A DNA stretch of 64,000 nt, taken from NCBI GenBank assembly GCA_002633005.1, contig NMRA01000066.1:739136-803135 (forward strand), in the 5' to 3' direction. The translations under genes and the position numbers were made by a program. Numbering within the stretch: the stretch's first letter is position 1; each line of letters begins with the position of its first letter. Below are positions 11,687 to 25,431 of the stretch, piece by piece. Under the pieces are notes generated by a model, which worked only from the letters and a program-made list of their open reading frames with translations, searched no databases and had not been told where the DNA came from. The DNA is from Phoronis australis (Eukaryota; Phoronida; Phoronidae).

Positions 11687-13419
11687 TCAATGATAACTAC
11701 AGCTGCAGCACTGAACTTTGAACCATTTCCACCTGAAGACCGGTGGTTTTATCGGCTTGTTGTAGAGGCGGTGGCAGCGGACGCGAACTCGAACTGCCTT
11801 AGTCACCGTTCTGCATGTGCCGAATTTGTATCGGGTGCAATAGGCAAGGCAACGACGTCTGAAACATAAATTAAAGGCTCGGTAGGGCGATTCACAGACT
11901 AGGGAGCGTCACTCGAGTGTGGATGCTTGCTAGGAGATCACGTGCTTCGCGTGTAATGAATGCCGTTTTCCCGCGAAGACTTGCCAATCAAAATACTAAC
12001 CTTACTGAACGGACCCTAGACAACACTAAAATACAAAAAATCGAGGCACATCTCTGGAAACAACGTTTTCTAGTAATTATCTGTAACTATAGAGCTGGTT
12101 TTATCGTTTCATTACCGAGAAATGTGTAAAAAGTCAAACCAAAAGATGAATATCAAATAGAAAATGGGTTGAACTGCAACGCTTTGACACCATACGTAAT
12201 CAGATGATATCTTAAAACATAAGATTACGCAAAACAACTAGCATAATTAATTCTGGTCAGCACGTTCCAACCATATTTCTCAAGGAAAAGTCAATTGATT
12301 GCTAGCTGAAAAGAATTTGGTTGATTCTTTTTTCAATCCAGCGTCATCTGATAACAGCTGAAATCAGTCGAGCTTCTTTTTATCAAGTGTTACTGGGTTT
12401 TCGCTGTGTAACGCAAATTTCAAAATGAGTCGGACGCAGACCAAAACCTTCCATTTACTATATTTTTGACCGTATATGTACTAGTTGTTATTTTTCTTAC
12501 CCCGTATATCGGCATCTGGTCGTCAGCAACACGTTTGGAGAAGAGATGTAGCATTGGCTGTAACCTGAAGAGGCTGAATAGGGGCCATTCCGAAATCGGC
12601 GTACCACTGTGAAGCAATTGTTGCAGAAATCATGTTTAAGTCGTCGAGGACCACGTTTACTCTCGTCAACCTCCTCTTCGGTGCCATCGTATTGGCCTTC
12701 ATCGTTAGCCTTCTCCACTCCTTTCTCGACCTCCAGCGTTTCATCGTCATCCACAGGCTCGTCTACTCCTCTTTCAACCTCCAACATTTCTCTCTCATCG
12801 TCTGCTACTTGCGGTGCTTCCTCTGGTTGAATTTCCATGTCGTCTGCGTGCACGTGAACTACCAGCAGCAGACCCACAGAGAGCAGCAGCCACTGGAAGT
12901 AAAGTACATCACGGTCAAAAACAACTTTGGAAAACCTCTGTTTTGGTTCATTTTTCTGGCGGTACACTCTTTAATCAGCCGAGTATGCTTCCTTGTTACA
13001 AAAAATGAATGCATCATAAATTATGTCAACGGGATTTATTGCAGTTTGTGTTTTGCGATTTTGGCTTCACCTAATTACACATGTAGCACTGTTTCGATAC
13101 AAGCCATTATAAAACCCCATATTTTCAAATGCATGCTATGATTAGAAAAACTGATGCAAACTTTTTCAAAAGAAATTATTAAACATCAAACTGTGATTTG
13201 TCTGCTGTAAAACACTGTCTTAACCGTGGCGCCAAAATAAATTCAACCGATGTACAAGAATGCAAAGCGACTGAGATTAAAATGTTAACCATTCATGCAA
13301 CTAACGAAGTGTAATGCCGACCAAAAAGTCACATAAATTTCTAGTTACTTGCAAAAACGTTACTTTGAGAAACAAAAAAAACCTACTTTTTGTGCTTTCG
13401 CACTTACCATATGTTTCAT
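11687..13419 (-). CDS. Secreted cystine-knot growth-factor-like precursor (neurotrophin/Spatzle type), 3 exons, 191 aa
   Basis: Exons are 13408-13419 (12 coding nt, ATG to GTAAGT donor), 12501-12892 and 11687-11858. Phases match exactly (0, then 2) and the sum, 576 nt, is 191 codons plus a stop. Residues 1-20 are a signal peptide (hydrophobic core WLLLSVGLLLVVHVHA). Residues 21-84 are a strongly acidic propeptide with an internal repeat (LEVERGVDE / LEVEKGVEK) ending in ESKR, a proprotein-convertase-type site. Residues 85-191 are basic, with cysteines at 94, 97, 118, 131, 138, 142, 150, 163, 185, 186 and 188. The KCR/C-x11-C/CxC layout (RCR at 130-132, C138-x11-C150, C186-S-C188) matches the neurotrophin knot, while the terminal CCSC is the typical Spatzle ending. 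Acceptors (CTTCCAG, GTTTCAG) and donors (GTAAGT, GTAAGA) are strong. I infer a secreted, processed signalling ligand. The odd cysteine number would allow a disulfide-linked dimer. An antimicrobial or IL-17-like role is possible but fits less well. The structure is well supported; the family assignment is moderate. Confidence 0.8.
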
Positions 13420-16400
13420 GGCGAATTTGTGGAAAGATGGAGCGTCAATTCGTAAACTGTTGTGTTGCTCTGAGTAGAAGATTTGGGCAAAGTGATAAAG
13501 TGTTGGTATTTATATAATTTTCATGCGACATAAGCATGACGTAAACAAATGACCCACATCTTTAAGGGCATCTCAAATCTGCCACAGCAATAAATTTACA
13601 GGCACAATAAATGTAATTTCACTCGACTGCCATTATACATGTACTTTAACATGATGGATTTTTACTGTAAATTTTAACGCAAATAGAATTCCCATTGCCT
13701 TTAATCTTAATGCGTTCTTGACAACATGTGTAATTTAAATAGACAAGATCAGTTTTACGAACGAAAACCTGGAAATATTTGGGTTATTGTTGGACGGGAA
13801 AGACTTCATGAAATTATTGTTTTCTGACCAGAGCTACAAAACAAAAAGCTTCGGTGTATTTTCGTGTTCGCCAATCCCACAGCTTTCTGCAAGACATTCG
13901 CTGAAGTCAAGGGCCCCAGTTAAATTAGCTTCCCATACGGGAAACCTATCAGGAGATCTCATACAGTAGATGTCGGTAGATAAGCGTCTCCAAAGTTCTT
14001 TTTTTATAATAAAGATAAAAACAAGCATTAATGGTAACCACCTGACGTACAAAATACAAGACACGAGAATAAAGTAATCTACCATTCATCACGTGATACT
14101 GGAATCCAACAGTGTTTAAGTACGCCCGCTGAGGGCCTGTATTCGATGTCACGTTTTGACTGGTCTCGTAAAATCACGTTTCTCATCGACATTGTCACTT
14201 TAACGTGCTAAAAAGTTTGTTCTTTTCATCATACTCATTCAGGTGTAAAAATTGAACATTCATACATTGATCGTGTAGCATAAAAAATTTTGAGGTGCAA
14301 TTTAAATCGTTAATGTGCTTTGCCTGGTAGCAACCGATTTTTATGACTTTAATGTTAGCGTCCCCTGTCAGGTGAATGAAAAATGCCACAGAAAACTGTT
14401 ATCCAAAAAATACTTGTTCATGTCGTTCGTACTTCAATTTGAAAAGCAATCCACAAAATGAGCAAACAGGTAATTTAACAAATCTTGCATCTTAAAACAT
14501 TTCTTTGTTCATACGGTTTTTTAATATTAATTTTATTTTTCATTTTAAAATTTATTTTATCTGTGAAATTGAAGTCTCCGTCTCAACGTGAACTGTGCTA
14601 CATTACAGACAGGGATGAAAGTCCTCACTTCATGTGGTCATACCAATAATCAAAAAGCATCAAATACATTTTAATTTGTGCCCAATCGGAATATCTCGAA
14701 TACTTCCGTAGCATCAACTCGGCGATGTCTCAGGGGTGTACCAGATGAGTCGAGTGTACTGCATCCTCTCAAAACCTGCAAATGTGCACGTATTTTGATT
14801 CAACGTCTCTGAGACGACGACTCTCCCTCATTACCATGACAATTTAACTGGAAATTGTCACGTTTTCACGATTAGGAGGTCGACAAGAGGGTCGTCGGGA
14901 TTTAAATGTTGCTTGATAGAAAATCTGGTGGAGAACGCGCGTTTAAAAAATGCTTAGTTCCCTATGTAACTAGACCCGGCTGTTAGTTTGATATTTTCCT
15001 GTTAGGCAGTAAAAATTATTATTTATTAACAAGGACATAATAATCGGTTGTGTTTGCTTTCTGCGTGATAGCGTTAAAGTACATGAACACCAAAATTAGA
15101 AAAATGCTGTAGAAATCTTGAGAAATGATGTTAAAGATATCAGTTTTAAATGTTCACGGTGATGCATTTCTTTTGATTGCAAACGATCTTAACGCTGTAA
15201 CTGGTAACACTTTCCATTACATTCAAAACGACTCATCAGTTTTTACCCTTAGATGACTGGTGTGATTCAGATACAAGTAACTATAACTTGTCATCTGAAG
15301 GCGAAGTAAAGATAATGAATGATAAAAATTAGTTTAAAAATCACAGTCACAAATGTGTTGCGAGATCAACGTTTAGGTATGTAACAGTAGTGCTTCAGAC
15401 GAAGCAGATGAGTTCTACTCTTCGTCTAATGATGCGTGAAGGTCGTGCTGTGGATTATCTTCTATCGTCATCTGATTCATTTGATTTTGTGTGAGACTTT
15501 AACGTGGAACGTGCAAGCTAATTTTCGCATTGCTGGGTAAAATAAGTTACTAGAAACAAAACACATAGCGACAATGTGAATATGAAGTAGGTTGAAAATT
15601 GCCAAAGGTTTTAAGAACGAGTTTTGTGTCGAAAATCATCCGTTGTAAATCATTCAATCGTATTCAGTAAGTGTCGTGACGCGGTGTTGGGAAATAAAAG
15701 CACAGTGATGTGGGTTATGTAAGCCCCCAAGGTACATGTACGTCATTAGTGCAAAGGTCACCTATTTGCAGATTTTTTGTTTTCACATTTACACGTTGTC
15801 AATGAAGAGAACTGCTCTTTGTGTAGGGTAGATGATATTCAAACAGCAGTGTCGTTTATATAGTTCTTGTTATATACATGTATTAGCATAGTTGCAAATA
15901 TGCATACATTTGGCAGTTTCGTAGTAAGATGATTATATTGATAATAGGGCAAATTATGATACGCATGAATATGATTAGGCTATTAAATGCAAGGCTGAAA
16001 AGCGCGTTCAATACTTATCAACAAGTTAGGCGAATGATAATATAATTTAACAAAAATGGATGGTTAGAATATTTTGAAAAAGAATGGCAAATCTTCACAA
16101 CCATATTCTAGCACAATATTTAGTATACGATATACGCAGGTTTCGTGTGTGCGTGTGCGTGAAACGTATGAATATGTCTCAGTCAGCTCTAGATGTACTA
16201 GTTACGATCGGTGATACATGTACATTTATATAATGACTTGTTTCCGTTGTGTAATCACTTACTGTGCTAGGACTTGTTTATAAACGCATGTATTTACGCA
16301 TGCGTAGGGGAAAGTTGCATGCTATACATGCGGATTATCCTCGTGCCTATGGCAACATTTCGTATAATGCTCTGTCAACTAATTTACAAAAACTGGAATT

Positions 16401-18441
16401 CAAGTATTGATGAAAAACATGAATTTGAGGAACAGAAAACGGGCATAACAACTCAAAATGGATTAAGAGACTTCTTCTGTAATAATGTTATACAGTGATG
16501 TGCACACAGCTCTGTTTTATTCAAAATGTGTGTGGACGCGTTTGTTGATTACTTACATTTTTAAATATCTACTTTGATGTAAATGAGAACTTATTACCTG
16601 AAATGTTGCTCTTTGCCTGTGACATGGTTGAGTGGGTATTTTAGCACCCAATTTAAAGCAACACATTAACATTTTGTTACCGTTACTTTCTTACAAGGCA
16701 TCAAATAGATCATAAAAATACCACATCATGAGTCCTCCCTTCGCCGCCTATCTGCAACGTACTATTTTCAAGAGCTCCACCTTGAGGTAATCCCTACCGA
16801 GGAATATTGAACCCAGCAAAAATCGTCAGACACTTCTCGGGATATTTCTCATTTTCTATTGGATGGTTTGTAACGCACTAACGATTGCATACACATAACA
16901 TCCTGATGAAGTTTACCGAAATTGTCGTTTTATATGAATACTGTGCTGGTTGGCGTATGAAAGTTTATAAAGTTATTATTTTGTTTTTTTTTTTAATGAC
17001 AAAATCAAAGTATTTAATATGCCACTACGTTAATCTGGACGCAAACAACAAAAAAATTGCCTCATCAAGCACAAAAATCTAGTTTTAAAATCAAATGAAT
17101 TCGTTCAAAATGTGGCCGATTGTTATCGAAGATTGCTCTTGAAATCTTTGTTAAACGGGTATGCCCAATGGTTATGGCAAAAAGGTTTGGACATTTAAAG
17201 GATATTCTAGAATCGAGTGTGTGCAATTGGAATTCTGAAAGCAGCAGTTGAGAGTTGGAAATAACTGTTCAAATCATGTTGTCTTGGGAAAACTGGGATG
17301 ATATCCAATTCATGTCAAATTGGTTGTTAAACTGTTATGGCTTTGGATTGGAATGGTACAATCTGGGAAATGGCTGCGAATTTTTTTAGCAGCAAATTAA
17401 TTTTTTTTTTGCCAGACTTGAACTTTGCTGGGAATTGACCTATCGCCAGGATTATGACGGACGGCTTAAGTGACCAATCAGAATGCAGCGTTTCCAAACC
17501 GCCATTTCACCCGACAAACCACACGCAGTCGAGTAAAACTTATGTTAGTCTATAGCTCAAGAAATTGTCCGCTAAGAATGGGGAAACGGTGTTGATATGG
17601 CGTGTGTAGAACCGACAGCCCTTATGCTGCTCCAGAATAATATCCCGAAAAATGATGTTGAAAGCGTTAACTATGGATCAAACTGTACGGCCACACGAAC
17701 AGCTAAACTTAGCTTGATAACTCGAAGGCTATTATAAACACAAATATATTACTTCCAAGATCCGCATTTTTCAGCTTGGTAGCTATGGTGCAGGGCTATC
17801 TCAGATTTTGACTCCCGAGTTGACTACGTCTAGCAGCCTTTGTCTCGGCACCTGCTGGATCTCAGCAATCTAGCGGTAGTCCCCAGAAATTGTTGTTTTC
17901 AAGGACATTTTATTTTATGTTTTTCTTATTTATTTCAACCTAATGGACATTATTTTGTTTCGTGTCAGGGGTGCATTTTTGTTATTCATAAACCGTAAGC
18001 TGGCGTTCAACTGAACTTCTCTCCCGCGGTCAAAGTTCAGAGATTCGATCGGAGCAGGGAAGGGCACTGGATTACTGCCGGATCTCAAAGCCTTGGTTGA
18101 ACTGTTGTCACTAAAAACAAACTGTTGAATTACTTCTTGACGTGTACCTCTAGTATACACTATTTCTGTAGAGTTATAGAGAGCTCATTTTGAAGTTGTT
18201 CAAACATGATATTTAGATTTATGAAGCTTTAAAAAAGAATTTGAATTATTTTTGTAAATACCCTATTTTTGCAACTACCACACCAGACTTGTAATCTTTT
18301 GTAACCATACCACGACTTAGTGATCATGCTACCTTCAAAATTAAATAAAAGCTACCTTTATGGAATGAAACTATAAAAAATGCCAAGTTAATAAGAAGGC
18401 AGGCCTAATATAAACGTCTTAATGGTGCAAACGGACAATTC
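13420..18441. other. 5' flank of the cystine-knot gene and unassigned DNA
   Basis: Bases just above 13419 should hold the 5' UTR and promoter, but no TATA box is obvious. A cysteine-containing open stretch on minus at 13834-13960 (GALDFSECLAESCG) lacks supporting splice sites. Acidic Ser/Asp-rich snippets near 15250-15450 on plus are interrupted by stops and could be a transposase relic. Confidence 0.35.
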
Positions 18442-18754
18442 CATAGGCGGATTTAGGGGGGGGGGGGAGGNCCCTTGGTTGCCGCAAGCAAAATGAAACA
18501 GCAAGAGCGTGAGGAAATATTAAGTTCAGTAACTAGGACCGGTAGCGGAAGAGGGGGGCTCAGACCCCAGATCGCGGGAGAATCGTGTTCCTGATTTTTT
18601 AGTCCACCGATAGATTTTCTGAACAGAAGGTCCAACGGTCTACATCCCTGGCCCCTGCAACTTTCGGGCCGCCTGTGCACATACAATAACACTTTGCCCA
18701 ATTCCACGAGGCAACATATGTTGGCCCCCCTGTGGTACCCTAGATCCGCCACTG
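18442..18754. mobile_element. hAT-like MITE, 313 bp, with an unresolved base
   Basis: The left end CATAGGCGGATTTAGG and the right end (inward) CAGTGGCGGATCTAGG are terminal inverted repeats. AATTC flanks both sides as a possible partial target duplication. A poly-G run is followed by an N at 18471, an assembly uncertainty. The ORF reading across it on minus is not a gene. Confidence 0.6.
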
Positions 18755-21700
18755 AATTCCAGGCATTAATTTTACTTAGACACCGACAGCCCTAGACCTA
18801 CAGGAGCTAACTGTTTGGGCAGGACGAGATGAGTATGTACCTGAGCTATGAACCTGAATTTTTTTATCAAAATATTTCGTTACAAGATTAGAAAAGCGTA
18901 AACAGTGCTATCGAGTCGACCTAGTCAGACACTATAGTGCATGTGTTGTCTGTAGTCTATGACCTACTTGACTCCAGGAGTCCAACCAGTTGTGACTTAC
19001 TTTTCATTTGGCGAAATTTAGCAGACGACAGAAGAAAAATATCGGTGAATCTTCCCTGATTTTATTCGAAAGATCATGAAATCTATGGAATCGTACAGAT
19101 AATTCGACTTTAAGGTACATACCCAGCTTTACATAAACATATCGTATCAGTAGCCTTGTCATTTGTCAGGTGAAGGTGGCCCCGAGGCCGAGGGATTCTT
19201 CGGATTTTCGCTGGTTCCTCGAGCACTTATTTTTTCATCGTCACCTTTACAAATTCCCATATCATGAACGTACGATTCACTGTTGAAAGGCACCGCTTCT
19301 TGTCTCTGTCGACGCGTTTTCAAATAGTACAAAAACACTCATCGATTCCACTAGGAACGTCGTTTAGCGACAGTGTATTTGCCTCTGTCATCTTGTTCGA
19401 ATGTCGGATATCACGTGACTTTTCGCATAGGGGCGGAGCTTGCGATAGGTCAATTTTGAGCTCAGAACCCAGTGCTGACTCCTGAAATTGATTGTAGAAA
19501 TGGAATCCTATTTGTTGCTTGCATATTTTTGTGTCAGCTAGGACTAAATTACGTTGCTCTCATAACTTAATGATAGAGAAAGTTTGACCTACCCCTGAAG
19601 ATCGGTGGTATCTTGTGTGCTGTCTCTGTAAGTCGCATATTGAGTATGGATACCCTGATTTTGTTTGTGTTCGAACTGCAGTGTCAGAGCAACATTTATA
19701 CCTGAGTAGTGCAGACGTGAACCAACTAAGTAAAAATATAAAAGTTCATGAAAACTTCGAAATCAAAGGCTCAAATTAACCTCTTTTATGTTCACGCCAA
19801 TGTCCTCAGGGGAAAGGTTCTCAGTGCCGTTTTGTAATGTATCCTACAAGTGGCCCAATGTTTTAGATAATCAGGCTGAAAATGTAATGTCCAAGAACAC
19901 CAAACGTATTATACAGTACAATCAAAACCAACCCATGCCAAAATTGCCTGATCACCACAGGAAAAACATAATGTTGGAATTGGAAAACGTCTGCGACAAG
20001 TTACAAAACAATTCGATAAATTCATCATGTAAGCTGTAATCAATTCTTCTCCGACTCTTTGCCAAGACTGTGGCATGCAGTAAAACAGGAATGTGCTAGA
20101 ATTAAATTCTGGCATTTTAAGTTGAACTATGACTTATTTGAAGGGCCACGACCAGAAATTAGAGCGGCACCTCCGCGGAAATTTCTTCGACTTAAACGAA
20201 AATCGTACTGGATATACGGTGCTTATGCAAGCGTTACGCTACTGGATAAGACAAAGGAATTATTGTTATTTCTCAAAACTTCCGCACAAACTTTTACACT
20301 TGGCACAATATCACTGATGTTCCATCGCAAAACCAAAGGCAAAAAACAAATAGATAATGGATTATCCAACATACATGTAATGTTTTTCCCCAATCGTGAC
20401 TAAATGTATGGAAGTTAAATGGAAAATCGTAAAAACTTGAACAGCTCCGCATAATGGGTGGCTGTTAAAATTCCTAGTTCGTGCTAACTATCAAAAAAAT
20501 TCTGCTTAAATAAGTGTATTTATTCTGGTTCTCACGCAAGACCCCTAGTCTAAAGACACCCTGAACTGTTTTGAACTACTCTCAAGCAAACGGGGGCTTA
20601 ATTCCTTAACACCACCAACTGAATACAGGAGTCTTGTAGATTTGGTAAAACCTCAGCTGCCAAACTATCACACCATGGAACTGAAACAACACTCATAAGG
20701 GTAGGCAGGTTCGCATTGCATCACTAGTGAAAACAGTTTATTATTGAAAAAAACTTTTAATGTTAGCAAAATGACATAGGCAGGAATTTGAGGGGTGAGG
20801 CTTTGTTCTTCGGATCCTTTCGGGCGGGGCCCTCTATATTAACAAAGAAAGTTCCCCTCTTTTGACCCCTTCGCGCGGGGCTACGCTCTCCTCCCATTTA
20901 CAGATGATATTTGAGATAATTTACGTCACCTAGTTGCCATAATTACTGTTTTGTGTGTTTTTGGCGTCTCTAGTTTCCATCTATCAACCAAACCAATCAT
21001 ATGAAGATTGTTAAAATTGTCACAGATGTTCTTCCAGTGAAGATTGCGGCTAACGATGAATTTTCGACGACTAAAAGTTTTGTGGGGACTCCTAGTGGTA
21101 CTTGTGTTTGTTTTTGCCTCCATGGCTGTATTTACTATACGCTCTGGTGAATTAACTTAGCCAGTGTATTTATATGAAATTGACAACGGTCGACGACGAC
21201 TTTAGAACTGATTGGACTATTGGCATGGCAATTTTAGTTTTTGGGTTGACCTCTGTATCGCACACCGACGACATTTTGAAGGATCTGATTACCACTGTGC
21301 CCCTTAGTGGCATTTTTCGTTGTCCTCTGTATCTTTGAAGCTCCTTGGCAATTAGATTTCTAATTAAGAGGTGACAGGTTCCTGTTTTAGGATAGATTCG
21401 ATGATAGCAGTTGTTTTTATGATCACGAAATTTTGCAGGTAGCATTCTATTAAGAAAAAACGCCTTCTCATTTCTGCGCGGATTTGACGTATTATGTTCG
21501 AATTAGTGCCATCCATTTTAAACTGCTTGAAGGACATTATTAGTATTTGGGATGTGTTCCTGATCAGCAGACCGAGGCTGACTTTGGTTTTCGGACTTGT
21601 TCAACTACTCTGCCCCACCGTGACAATTTTATTGGCGCCCACGACTATATCTCCCGTACCCTTTGCAAGATCTTTCTGAAATGTAGCAGATGTGTTCCTA

Positions 21701-22045
21701 TGGAGCTGCCAATAGATAACTGCCAGTTTTATACCAATCCAGTTACAGCTGCGCTGCCTAGTGTACAGTTTATTTTTCTACACTTGCATATGTTACTTCA
21801 GAGTTCCTTTATACATTTTTATTATAAGAACGACAGCAGGTTTCTTTTTGTGGTGTGTCAGAGATTGACTGTGGGTTTGTTTAAAAGGTAGCTATGCTTT
21901 GAGATTGTGCGTAGTTGGACAGAAAATAATTAAATCCAGTAATTAATTTATTGTATGATAACCACTAATTAGACAAGTGAACCCTGCTGTTAATTAAGTA
22001 ATAAATTACAAAGAAGAGTTATTAAGCTAGCGTCCTCTTTAAAGA
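18755..22045. other. Unassigned intergenic
   Basis: ORFs up to 114 codons (for example 20059-20403 plus, 21547-21891 plus) have no recognisable domain and overlap other open frames. A GC-rich pair of GCGGGGC blocks lies at 20820-20885. Confidence 0.35.
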
Positions 22046-22068
22046 TTACTTCAATCAATCAATCAAAA
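22046..22068. repeat. (AATC)n tail-like simple repeat
   Basis: CAATCAATCAATCAAAATAAT is a short tetranucleotide run such as ends many LINE or SINE copies. I could not identify an element on its left. Confidence 0.35.
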
Positions 22069-22154
22069 TAATCAAATGTCTTATCTGCTATCCAAGCTGT
22101 AGGACTCTCCACTTGTTGAATGACAGTCCTGTTGGTGAATCTTCGAACACTGTA

Positions 22155-22277
22155 CTTGCTGGTCACAGTCTCTGGTGACGCAACACTTGCAGGCAGTTTC
22201 TTCTAATCACGATTCTTCTTGCTGGTCACAATCTCTGGTGATGACACACTTCAGGCAGTATCTTACTACCCACGATG
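22155..22277. repeat. Two-copy 63-bp tandem repeat
   Basis: CTTGCTGGTCACA-TCTCTGGTGA begins at 22155 and again at 22218, and each copy ends near CACGAT. Similarity is high over the first 45 bases. Confidence 0.6.
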
Positions 22278-24949
22278 CAGTGACAAGGTCTTACTTAACT
22301 TCCTGTTTTTTAACATTTGTCGTTGGCAAGATCCTCTTTAGAATCTTCCACGAGATGGCTCTGTTGTACAATTTCCTCTGTACACTGTAGCAAGTTTTTT
22401 TGCTTCAACTACTATAGCTTTCCTCAATATTGAACTGCTAATTTTCGGGAAGAATTGGAATATGCTATCTAAAACTTTCAAAGTGAGAATTTGAAAAACA
22501 TTATTGTTTCCCTCGTTGATTACCACCATATTGATGACGGTCAATTTCGCCCCTGATTGCTCAAAATAATCAGAAGCAGAAACTGAGAGGTTTGTTTGAA
22601 GATAAAGGCAGATTTTAATTAGTCAACCGGTCGAGTTGCCCTTACTCCATCGGAGATTGTGTCAACGTATTATTCTCTTTATGTCTAACTCTAGAGAAAC
22701 CCCCAAAAACGTTCCTACCCAAAGACCTCCTAGTTTATTCTCATTGAATGTGTTGAAAAAAAGTTTGGCAATTTCTGAGAGCACCTAAAGTATGAAATCA
22801 AAAAAATATTCAACATGACTCGTCACAAAGTTGGCTGAAACTTTTATTATCAGTCGATTCGTACCCACCTCAAACGACACCAACCACCAAAATACACTCA
22901 TTAACTTTTCCGTCTATTTTTTATACACCCATAAAAATTTTACTTGAAACGTGCAAACATTTTAGGATAACAATGACCTCTTTTGGCAAGAGCACAACAC
23001 CCTGTAGATTATTGACTGACATGCAATTCTGTGTAGGCAAGTATAATATGCATAGATGAGCCAAAAGTATAATTTTCTTCACTTTTTCATTGAAAATGTT
23101 CAAATTCAGCACGTTGAAAATTCGCAAAAATTCTCAATTTTTGAAAAGAAAATACTTACATTCTAAAATGTCGGTCCTAAAGATCAAACATGTTTCTGGA
23201 CCTTAAGGTCAGGTATATTCAGAGAAAAAAGATTACTGACAGCTTTTTTACTGAAATGATTGTCAAAAATCCATTTTCCAAGATCAGCGTGAAAATGAAA
23301 GCGAGGTCTGTATCAGAAAAATATAAAGTGATTTAGTGCATATCTAGGGGTAGACCAAGCCCCTATAAGGTTTCAGGAAAGTATGTGACGGTCGTTGTAG
23401 AACTACCCGTAGGTGCTCCCAGAAATTGCTACTGTTAAGTTAAAATTTGCTGGATGTAATCCTGAACTTTCTCAAAAGTTTGAAACCCAAGTGTCCAGTA
23501 AAAAAAAATGTCATGTCTTAAAAGACATGACATTTTTGTCTCTTATTGGATATTGACAAGTGAAGAAATCTGTTGGGGGAGGAACAAATTTGATGATTGA
23601 CACTTTGCTTGCACCGTGCAATTTTGATTGTTTTCCATTTTGTACTATATACGACAGCTTTTCCGCGATACAGGTTTTATTCCAAGCTAAATTAATAAAT
23701 TTCGATTTGTCCGTTTCATACATTATTGAATCCTTAATTCAAAAGAATTACTTATAAATAAGATATAACTCGCTTTAAATAGCACGTGTCAGACAATTTC
23801 ATAAAAATCACATGAATTATTCGTATTCAGCCTTAAGAGTGTCTCTATGGGCGTTACCCGTTTTGGGTACTGGCAACAGGCAACTGTTTCATCACCTGCG
23901 TCTGTATGTACATGTATAATCTCTGCCCCACTCTCTAAAACTGTTGTTAACGCTCGATAGACGAAGTGGTGTATGTATATGTCAGCCAGCATTATGGTCA
24001 CTAAAATGTTGATCATCATTATTTTTCTGGATGGAGTCAATTTTTAAATTACACTTAAAAGTGTAATTAAGTTATGATAATCATTCGTTTAAAAAGTGTA
24101 GAATACGCAATATTCAGTTGGACCTTATTTAAGACTAAAGTAAGAAAGCCCATTAGAGATATTTGTTCACACGTCCAAGATCTATCCTTAAACGTATATT
24201 CCATTGCCAAAACGGTGCAGTCTGGCTTGTACAAGTACTTGATTGACAATCACTTTCAACACTACAAAAAACGTCCTCCAGATTTATCTCCTCTTTCACG
24301 AAATAGATGCCATTAAACCATTTGTACAGTGTATGTTTTTTACTTGGAAGTCCTTATGTATGAGTCCCTTATCCCGTTATGCGTTTTCTCCTATTGCATG
24401 AGATCTGCCTGTTTTTGATGATAGAAATTTGTTTTTTGGTATGCAAGAACGTGTCACTTTTTTCGTGACCATTTGCAGGCCTTTAAGAAAAACATTAAAA
24501 AGTCATTAAGTGTATAAACTTAAGATTGGTAATTTTTGTATCAGAGCCACACCCTGATCACATACACGAATTTTAAGGTGATTCTGAAATAAGACACGTG
24601 TGATGTTTTGATTTCTTTCGATTTTCTTTTGGGGTGGGTCAATTAAGAGCTGCAACCAGGTTTAACACTGGTGAAGATGCAGACTTGCGCTATACGCATG
24701 TGATAAACCTTGCAGCAGAAAGACGCCGCAGTATGCATCACCACTTTTAGCTCGAACATATGAAATTTTCAGGTTTACACCGACATGGACACAAACTTAG
24801 ACTGCTACGTTTTGCAAGGTGTCCTTCGGACTACTAAGAATACGACTGATCGAGCTTGGCGACATCTTCGTAAACTTTACGGGCACGGCTGTGTTCCCCC
24901 TAAATCGGGGCTAAGTATGCACGTTAAGGTGTGCTCGTGCGTTGGGCAC
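22278..24949. other. Unassigned intergenic
   Basis: Apart from the palindrome at 23503-23538 and a shorter one at 24049-24070 (AATTACACTT/AAGTGTAATT), I see no structure. Confidence 0.35.
23503..23538. repeat. Near-perfect palindrome
   Basis: AAAAATGTCATGTCTT is followed directly by its inverted complement AAGACATGACATTTTT. It is a short stable hairpin in otherwise unassigned DNA. Confidence 0.6.
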
Positions 24950-25431
24950 TGATACGCCGTAAAATGTAAAAATTTCGTATAACGTAACAACTGTTATATT
25001 TTACGTCATTGTTACATTTTACGTTGATAAGCCTTTCCTAAAATGTAACAAGTTGTTACATTTTACGTAGTTGTAACACTTCACGTCGAACGCCCATGCG
25101 AGAAATGTACCATTGTTACATTTTACGAAACCCACGTCATATAGCAAAAAATGACCAAAATCCCGAACAAGTGTTATCTGACACGGCCGATGGCTACTTG
25201 AGTATTTTAGACGAGGAGTGACGCCCGAAAAATTTGAATACGTACCCGTTTAGAGAGTGGGCTCGAACAAAAAATGACCCATTCAGAGACTAATTTGGGT
25301 AAAAATTTACATTTTCACAAACTTCTGTTTCAGACATTCAGTAAAGCCACCTTTTAGATATAGTTTTATCGAAAATGGCACCATTTTAGAGAGTATTTTG
25401 TTCTGTGAATAAACACCCTTTTCGGCCATGG

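Noticed and set aside
11687-11858. Last exon read alone as a big-defensin or other antimicrobial peptide
   Set aside because: The cysteine spacing does not fit big defensins, and joined to exon 2 it gives a much better cystine-knot pattern with an acidic propeptide.
12632-13141. 169-codon plus-strand ORF, the longest in the window
   Set aside because: It is the antisense shadow of exon 2 of the cystine-knot gene; its Ser/Phe/Leu-rich sequence follows from the acidic repeats on the other strand.
13834-14085. Minus ORF with a membrane-like start and cysteines as an upstream exon of the cystine-knot gene
   Set aside because: Exon 1 at 13408-13419 already supplies the start codon in the right phase, and no splice sites support this stretch.
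15240-15500. Acidic Ser/Asp-rich snippets resembling a piggyBac transposase N-terminus
   Set aside because: Frames are short and broken and no catalytic part follows.
20059-20403. 114-codon plus ORF
   Set aside because: No domain, no splice context, and another frame is open over the same bases.
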